DNA from: Rhexocercosporidium sp. MPI-PUGE-AT-0058
Lineage: Eukaryota > Ascomycota > Leotiomycetes > Helotiales
DNA length: 64,000 nucleotides
Reading direction: 5' to 3'
Assembly: GCA_020746875.1 (NCBI GenBank)
Contig: JAGTJL010000017.1
Span: 744,001 to 808,000 of the forward strand
The translations under genes were made by a program, and so were the position numbers. The notes under the pieces were generated by a model, which saw nothing but the letters and a program-made list of their open reading frames with translations, was not told where the DNA came from and searched no databases. Positions 57,520-64,000 of the stretch are shown here, one piece after another. The stretch's first letter is position 1, and every line of letters starts with the position of its first letter.

Positions 57520-59249
57520 ATGCCTCTCACCGGTGAAGAAATCGCAAAGCACAACTCGAGAGAGTCGTGTTGGGTTATTGTACATGTATGGTTACTGGCC
57601 GTCTGGAGCTGGACCGTCGCTGATATCTGCACAGGGCAAAGCATACGATGTGACAGAGTTTCTTCCTGGTACCTTTGCCTCCCACTTATAGAGATACGGG
57701 AGGCATTGAGCTAATAACAACAACAGAACATCCCGGCGGACCAAAGATCATTCTCAAATATGCCGTAGGTTTATCAGACCGGCGCCTCAAGCAACGTACT
57801 AACTGCGAACAGGGCAAGGATGCCACCGAAGAGTACGAGCCGATTCATCCCCCCGACACGCTCGACAAATACCTAGACAAATCGAAGCACTTGGGAGAGG
57901 TAGACATGAACACAGTCGAGAAGGAGGAGAAGGAGGAGTCACAAGAGGAAATCGATAGACAGGACCGGATCGCTCGCATGCCAATTCTGGAACAATGCTA
58001 CAATCTGATGGATTTCGAGGCTGTGGCACGAGAGGTCATGAAGAAAACGGCTTGGGCATACTACTCCAGTGGTGCTGATGATGAAATTGTAAGTTGTTTC
58101 CCACGACAATTGGAACTGCTCTAATTCTTTAGACTATGAGAGAAAATCACACGGCATTTCATAAGATCTGGTTTCGACCCCGCATCCTGGTAGATGTTGA
58201 GAAGATCGATTTCTCTACCACCATGCTCGGCACGAAATGCGATATCCCAGTCTACGTTACTGCCACTGCTCTCGGGAAGCTAGGAAACCCGGAAGGAGAG
58301 GTCGTCTTGACACGGGCAGCAAGGAAGCATAATGTTATTCAAATGATTCCAACTCTGGCCTCGTGTTCATTCGACGAGATCATGGATGCAGCAGAAGGAG
58401 ATCAAGTCCAATGGATGCAGCTCTATGTCAACAAGGACCGAGCTATCACCAAGAAGATCGTACAGCACGCCGAGTCTCGTGGCTGCAAGGGTCTATTCAT
58501 CACGGTCGATGCGCCTCAACTTGGTCGCAGAGAGAAGGATATGAGAGTCAAGTTCACAGATACCGGATCGAATGTTCAGTCTGGCGATAAGACGGACAAT
58601 TCTCAGGGTGCCGCAAGAGCCATTTCGAGTTTCATCGACCCTGCTTTGAGCTGGAAGGATATCCCGTGGTTCCAGTCAATTACCAAGATGCCAATCATTC
58701 TCAAGGGTGTCCAGCGTGTTGAGGATGTTATTCGGGCTATCGAGGTAGGCTGCCAAGGTGTGGTACTCTCTAACCACGGAGGTCGTCAACTGGATTTCGC
58801 TCGCTCCGGTATCGAGGTTCTTGCTGAAGTTATGCCTGTCCTCCGGGAGCGTGGCTGGGAGAACCGTATTGAGATCTTCATCGATGGTGGTGTGAGGAGA
58901 GGTACGGATATTATCAAGGCACTGTGCCTTGGTGCTAAGGGTGTTGGTATTGGAAGACCATTCCTGTATGCTATGAGTGCGTATGGGCAACCTGGTGTTG
59001 ATCGTGCCTTGCAGCTTTTGAAGGACGAGATGGAGATGAATATGAGATTGATTGGCTGTTCGAGCGTGGATCAGCTGAATCCTACACTGGTTGATACCAG
59101 AGGATTGACCATGCACACTACTGGAGTCCCATCGGATACTTTGGTAAGCTCTATTTATGACTTTGGTCCGTACAATTTGCTAATCAAATTTCCAGGGTCT
59201 CTCCATCTATGATCCATTGATAAGTCCCAAGGCAAAGGCAAAGTTGTAG
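57520..59249 (+). CDS. Flavocytochrome b2-type 2-hydroxyacid dehydrogenase (L-lactate cytochrome c oxidoreductase-like)
   Basis: Six exons (57520-57585, 57635-57668, 57727-57764, 57813-58088, 58133-59143, 59196-59249) give 1479 nt, or 492 residues. An N-terminal cytochrome b5 domain has EHPGG (heme His) and EPIHPPD (second His). The FMN-dependent hydroxyacid dehydrogenase domain follows with WAYYSSGADDE (catalytic Tyr), DAPQLGRREKD (Asp), SNHGGRQLD (catalytic His and Arg) and FIDGGVRRGTD (FMN). It oxidises L-lactate or a related 2-hydroxyacid and, in yeast Cyb2, passes electrons to cytochrome c. Unlike Cyb2 there is no mitochondrial presequence: the protein starts directly with the b5 fold (MPLTGEEIAKHN). 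The last residues are AKL, a canonical PTS1 peroxisomal signal. Substrate and acceptor are inferred. Confidence 0.92.
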
Positions 59250-60263
59250 CTGCGTATGGGAACTTATACCCAGCTCATTCTAGGACTGATCTGTACTGTA
59301 CATATTCTATACTATATATAAGTTGATCTGTTTTTCATGTTCCGGATTTGTATATCTCCGCCACACATCATGGCCTGATCCTGATCTTCCATTTTCCTTC
59401 CAAGACATTCCCATCACCCCACCATTCTCATCCCAAGGCTGAGCCTATCATCCCAGCACCACTCTCACTCAGACTCACTCCACGTCCCAAAGCAGTTTCC
59501 AAACCGACTCGGATGACGATCACCAGACATCATATCATGACCTCCACCACTCAGATCACCCATCCTCACTCACCATGAAACGCTAGATATCATGTTCCAT
59601 CTCCACGTGATAGATAACTCACAGCCTCGCCAGGACCCCAGCCACCTTCAGCCGAGTTATGCGGTCATACCCAGCATCGGTGATCTTTAATTTCGATTAA
59701 ACCTCGTATCTCCACATCCCGCCATAACCACAGTATTATTGTTCATGCGAAGCGTGTGCTCATTGTTTACTTTTCTCCCATATCATCCCACATTCTACAC
59801 GTCTCAAAAACGCCGTCCTCCTCACCCAACAACATCGAGAACTTCTCTCTGACGGATACGAGAACCGAACGCCGAGCCGAGTACACAGAAAAAGTACGGA
59901 AGAGGCTGCTGCTGCATATGCATAGAATGAGGCGCACGATATGAGACATTTTCAAAGCAGGAAGTTCGTTGTGAGACCGAGCCGGAAGTGAGGCACAAGC
60001 AGGCAAAGAAAAGGCTGGTGAAGAAACACCCTCACCGAGAATTAGCCCACAGTTACGACATTTGTCTCGCACTCCGATCTCTTACTAGTATTGCACTGTA
60101 CACTTACTCCACGCGTTATCCCACGAGGTATCTCTCTCTATCTCACGGATCTTCTTTGTCGCGAGGCAGGGCAAGCGGGAGAAGACTCCGCCGAGGTAAC
60201 GGCTACACGAGGATTGCAATAGGATACAGAGAGACATCCAATCCGCTCTGATTACTGAGAAGC
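59250..60263. other. Intergenic region
   Basis: About 1 kb with no supported gene. Short frames on both strands (59348-60072) are low-complexity. Likely includes the promoter and leader of the Rab-like gene. Confidence 0.35.
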
Positions 60264-61455
60264 ATGGCACAATCCCTCGAGGCGAAGATTGTGATTCTAG
60301 GCTCGCAGGGAGTGGGAAAGACGTCTTTGGTTCACAGGTCAGCTATCTACTTTCTCTTTTTCTATTTGTTGTTCCAGGGAGGCAGGCAGCTGATATTGGC
60401 GGATTCTAGATATGTGAAAAACCAATTTTCGCCCGCGAGCATGACATCTACAGTCGGTGCAAGCTTCCTCACCAAGCGCGTCGTCGACGATGAGAGTGAT
60501 ACTGTTGTACGGCTACAGATCTGGGATACAGCTGGCCAAGAAAGATTTCGGTATGTTTACTGTATCTTCCCTGCTTTTAACTTTCCCTTGAAAGCCAATC
60601 GCTCTGCAAGTCTGCGAGGCACAACCACCGCCACTAGAACCTAAATTCCGCTTCCTCTCCTTCCGTCACTACATACCACCAAAAACTAACCACCATGGCT
60701 CCCACAGATCCATATCCCGCCTCTACTACCGCGGCGCCAACGCCTGCATCCTCTGCTACAGCATCACCGACCCAGCCTCCTTCGAAGAAATGGGCGTCTG
60801 GCTCACTGAACTCCGCCGTAACCTCCCCCCAGACATAATCCTGCATGTTGTAGGCACCAAAGCCGATATCGTCGCCCGCGACCCCTCGCAGCGCTACGTC
60901 CCCTTCGAACGCTGCATCGCATACGTAGCAGAGAACCTCGCGCCAGGCATGAGCTCCACGCCGCCCGCTACGGCAACACCAGGCGGCGTCCTCGACCAAG
61001 CGGGAAGTGGGAGTGCGTATCGGGGGTTTCTTGGACAAGGGGGAGGCGGGGGAGGTATCTTCGGCGTAGATGGCGCGAGAAGTCCGAGTAGTAAACGCAG
61101 TAGCGGGTTCTGGGGACAGGAGGTAGGCTGGGACTGCTGCCATGAAGTTAGTGCTGAAAGCGGGGAGGGCGTCGAGGAGGTGTTCCGTGTCATTACAAGG
61201 AAGCTGGTGGACCAGAATAGGAAGATACAGGAGAGTGTGCTGAGTGCGACGAACACGCCGGGTATGACGCCTGGGATTGAGGGGATGGGGAATGAGGGGG
61301 GCTATTTCGATGGGATGAGACCTGGGGGGAGCTTTAGGGTTGGGAGGGATAGGAGGAGTTGGTTTGGTGTGCCGGTTGAGACTTATATCGAGGATGGTGA
61401 TGGCAATGCTGGGGACGCTCAGGGTCAGGTTCAGACTAGGAGGAAGTGTTGCTAG
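60264..61455 (+). CDS. Atypical Rab-family small GTPase
   Basis: Three exons (60264-60337, 60410-60550, 60708-61455) give 963 nt, or 320 residues, longer than the usual 200-220. The G1 loop is GSQGVGKTS, the effector Thr is in TSTVGASF, G3 is WDTAGQERF, and the C-terminus is RRKCC, a double-Cys geranylgeranylation signal. G4, normally NKxD, reads TKAD, and G5 is EVSAES. Between G4 and G5 lies an insertion of about 90 residues, rich in Gly, Ser and Pro (GQGGGGGGIFG). A second Gly-rich extension precedes the C-terminus. It should act in vesicle transport with Ykt6 next door, but a specific Rab class is not clear; a fungal-specific Rab is most likely. G4 change may lower nucleotide specificity or binding. 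Confidence 0.85.
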
Positions 61456-61988
61456 AAGGACGCAGAGCATGTTGGATTGGGACTGTTCGGTTGCTGGATA
61501 CCCTGGAGTTTGTCTGTTTGGATCAATGGGCGAGTGCTTGTTTGTGTATTTTTTGTTTTGGGCTAATTGCATGTATGTGAGCGAGTATGATGGGTGGTAA
61601 TTGCTAGCATTTTGGCATGGCATGGAAATGCATGGTCCGCATTTGCATCAGGAGTTAGCGGATTGGATTTGGCAATGGATATCATGACCTGACCTCTGAC
61701 AAGAACTCTTTGCATTTTTATCCCCAGCGTGTCCCCTCAGCTTAACTAATAGTCCTACATGGCGTTTTTGCACTATCGGAAAAATGCTTCTTTTATTACG
61801 CGAGTATTATATTCAAAGCTCAAGTGTATTTCAATATCTCGAAAAGTCGCCGAGCTCATATTGAAATAAGAGTAAAAACGAGACCCATGTACAATCTGCA
61901 CGAACCTGCGAATAAACTGCTATGCTGATCCAGCCCGTCAAAGGTATGAAGAAACGCCGCCCGTGAACCATAGCCTTCCAACGCCAAT
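61456..61988. other. Convergent intergenic region
   Basis: Between the 3' ends of the Rab-like gene and YKT6. No gene seen. Confidence 0.35.
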
Positions 61989-62899
61989 TTACATGATCAT
62001 GCAACAGGAGTTCTGCTTCTTTGCTTGTGCTGTGAGGGAAAGTCGTTAGCCATTGTTCAACATGTATCCATATCATACATTCTTCTGCCAACCGGCATAT
62101 TCAAGGTAGATTGGGAAGCAGGATTCAAGCACAACCGGGCCACTTACTATAAAACATCTTACTCTGCGCACTCAGCCCATCACTCTTCGCCACCAGATCA
62201 TCAATCTTCTCGCCTCTCTGCAACACACTCTCAATAGTCTTATGCAGCACGATCTTCGTCTCATCAAGCTCCTTCTGGATCTTCATGATGCTGTCCGCCT
62301 GCGCCGGGTCCTGGTACTTGACGATGTAGTCCTTGAGCTCGGGGAAGGCGAGCGTTGGGGTCGAGTTGGCCCACGAGGAGCGCGGGTGCTTTGCTAGGAA
62401 CTCGTCGACTACTTTCGAGAGGAGCTGGTGTGCGACGAGCGCGGGGTACGTGTGGTCTGAGATGATGATGCCTGCGATGCCTTCGGTGCGGCCGTAGGCG
62501 TGGAATGTGTAGTCTATGGAACCGCCATCAGTCTTTATGCTCTTCTCTTATATGAGAAGTGATTCGGATTCTGCGAAAGCGGTACCTTGTTCTTCCACAT
62601 CCTGCCGTTGTCCAGGTCGAGTCCGCTCTGCGACAGTCTTACTGAACAGCGTCATGAATTCGCCATAACTGCATCCACGAATCAGCCCTTTCCTTCACCA
62701 TCAACCCAAACTTCTCCCTCAGAACTTATCCTTACTTATTACGAGTGAAGCGCGAATATGCGGTCAAATCCTTCTCGGCGCACAGCTCATGGGAGGGCTT
62801 GCTCTCGTTCTTGATAATCTGCATTCATTAGGCGGTCAGTTAGGCTCCTGCACAGAGGTAGGATGGAGGTGACTTTACGCCAATGTAGTGGATCTTCAT
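61989..62899 (-). CDS. YKT6: R-SNARE Ykt6
   Basis: Five exons (62899-62879, 62818-62736, 62668-62586, 62513-62148, 62029-61989) give 594 nt, or 197 residues, the standard Ykt6 length. No exon has a long start-to-stop frame, so the gene is easy to miss. The longin domain starts MKIHYIGIIKNESKPSHEL and includes AYSRFTRNNYGEFMTLF and HAYGRTEGIAGIIISDH. The SNARE helix follows with zero-layer Arg in VLQRGEKIDDLV. The end QAKKQNSCCMIM has the palmitoylated Cys before a CMIM farnesylation box, the hallmark of Ykt6. It acts in Golgi, endosomal and vacuolar fusion, reversible on membranes. It is convergent to the Rab-like gene. Confidence 0.96.
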
Positions 62900-63089
62900 A
62901 TTTGCGATTCCTGTGGGCGGTTCGGTTTGCGTGTGTATGTGGAAAGTTGTGAGGTTGTAGTGGGATGAGGGGAGGGTCGTCTTTGTTCTTGAAACTGCTA
63001 TCGGATTGCCTTCGTCACAGATGCTCACATGGCAGCCGCCGGGTCTTCTTCGGCTCGGCCAGACTGGCATCCTCTTGCCGAGTCCTCGC

Positions 63090-63323
63090 CTATGCCACGT
63101 AAATAAATATGGCTGGTTGAGGCACGCCAGAACACCAAACGTAAAGTAAACTCTGATAAAAATTAATGCAACAAAAAGCTCCAAAGAATTCTGAATTACT
63201 TATTCGCAATTCACAAAGAGCATTTCTGATTATATTTAGGTGAAGTTTTGTATTAAGAAGTGCTCACTTTAAGTTTAGTGTTCTGGCGTGCCTCAACCGG
63301 CTACATTTACTTACGTGGTATAG
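63090..63323. mobile_element. MITE-like element with long terminal inverted repeats
   Basis: A roughly 234 bp unit whose ends are reverse complements over about 55 bp with a few mismatches: CTATGCCACGTAAATAAATATGGC at left against GCCGGTTGAGGCACGCCAGAACAC reversed at the right, both containing GGTTGAGGCACGCCAGAACAC. The middle is AT-rich and has no coding potential. Size and long inverted repeats fit a non-autonomous DNA transposon. It lies between YKT6 and a small downstream gene, about 190 bp upstream of the YKT6 start. Confidence 0.8.
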
Positions 63324-63481
63324 CTCGTCGTCTTCAAAAAGCTCGTGCTATGGGGTGACTTGCAGAATGCTGAGGGCTCTACCGCAATCAGCCTAAGCAT
63401 GCTATTCTGGTTGGCAATGAGTATTTAAAGCTCTCTCATACATCTTTCCCCATCATTTGTGCGCCTCAACCCACGCGCAAG

Positions 63482-63685
63482 ATGTGTAACTACGTTGGCA
63501 ATCCCTACTCATATTCTAAATGCAAACTGAGCCATACCTTCCCTGGCCGGTCATACGATTACTGTTCGAAAAGCAGTGCTGAGACAGGCCCTTGTAGCGA
63601 TCTAGCACCAGCTAAAAGGTTGAACGGACAGCCGATTGCGTTTGGCAGTTCCAAGAAGCCTGGGAAAGGCCCGCTCTGCGCTTAG
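63482..63685 (+). CDS. Small cysteine-containing protein, unknown
   Basis: A single-exon candidate of 67 residues, starting MCNYVGNPYSYSKC. Five cysteines are scattered, and the start MCxYxxNxYxxxxC is similar to a family of short fungal proteins with an MCxYY-type N-terminus, which I cannot name further. No signal peptide. Leader sequence (GTGCGCCTCAACCCACGCGCAAG) is plausible for a short 5' leader. Low size makes coding uncertain. Confidence 0.4.
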   Translation: MCNYVGNPYSYSKCKLSHTFPGRSYDYCSKSSAETGPCSDLAPAKRLNGQPIAFGSSKKPGKGPLCA

Positions 63686-64000
63686 GTAGAGCCCGTTCTC
63701 TCATTTTGTTATCGCCTCGTTAATTTGTGAGCAATGAATAGCAGTAGGCCAAGAACTGAAACTATGATTGTCGTCTCGAGTGTGGATGGAGCGATGGAAG
63801 ATGTTCTCACACAGGAGTTGATGGCTGGGTGAGTTAGTAAATGATGTTGAAAGGGAAATTAGCAAATAGCACACCTTCAAGAACTTCATTTGCACTTCCA
63901 AATCTACCTTGCCAGCACCCTGTGATGATTTCGCCTATTCGTCCTAGACTTTTCGTCTCAGGAAACTTAGATTGTTTAAACAGGCCGGTGATTTCCATCT
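63686..64000. other. Right-edge stretch, nothing recognised
   Basis: A minus-strand frame at 63701-63901 with a hydrophobic start exists but is too short to support. Nothing else seen. Confidence 0.3.

Noticed and set aside
1..64000. CRISPR arrays, operons and Shine-Dalgarno sites
   Set aside because: The window is eukaryotic in gene structure, and no regularly spaced direct repeats were seen.

Overview
This window looks like chromosomal DNA from a filamentous ascomycete (Pezizomycotina). The fatty acid synthase is the fungal two-subunit type. Genes carry 1-8 short introns, mostly 45-100 nt, with GT...CTAAC/CTGAC...AG signals. The window also holds typical fungal families: tannase/feruloyl esterase, neutral ceramidase, a class C beta-lactamase-like protein and a fungal SRPK-like kinase. 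Placement in Leotiomycetes is only an impression from gene types. I rebuilt gene models by hand-splicing; for most multi-exon genes the spliced length is a multiple of three, and those lengths are given.

Layout. 1-10 kb: a small secreted cysteine-rich protein, a secreted acid phosphatase (5 exons, minus), a gene-poor stretch with a broken tRNA-like piece, a secreted HAD phosphatase, then two decayed genes (an APH-family kinase-like gene and an ankyrin protein). 10-20 kb: a single-pass membrane protein with an Arg/Ser/Glu-rich tail, a 2EXR-domain protein, the actin-related protein Arp9 and a secreted tannase/feruloyl esterase. 20-36 kb: an inverted-repeat cluster, then the centrepiece, the divergent pair FAS1 (beta, 2095 aa) and FAS2 (alpha, 1857 aa) sharing a 2.2 kb intergenic region. 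38-49 kb: neutral ceramidase, the eEF2-folding factor HGH1 back to back with a cytochrome P450, a small multi-pass membrane protein and a germin-like secreted cupin. 49-57 kb: a frameshifted beta-lactamase-like gene, an unknown membrane-anchored protein, a gene-poor stretch with a 19-nt G run, and a broken SRPK-like kinase. 57-64 kb: a flavocytochrome b2-type 2-hydroxyacid dehydrogenase ending in a peroxisomal-type AKL, an atypical Rab GTPase, the R-SNARE Ykt6, a MITE-like element and a very small Cys-containing protein.

How the genes relate. FAS1 and FAS2 encode the two chains of one complex. Ceramidase, the HAD phosphatase (similar to phosphorylcholine phosphatase) and possibly the P450 also touch lipids, but no polyketide or peptide synthase, transporter or cluster regulator is present, so I do not call a biosynthetic cluster. 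A Rab GTPase and Ykt6, both membrane-traffic proteins, lie next to each other in convergent orientation. A clear pattern is the contrast between intact housekeeping genes and four accessory genes broken by nonsense codons or frameshifts. I found no convincing new multi-gene system. The best leads are the Ser-to-Thr change at the predicted ceramidase nucleophile, the flavocytochrome b2 with AKL and no presequence, the decayed accessory genes and the two inverted-repeat element families.
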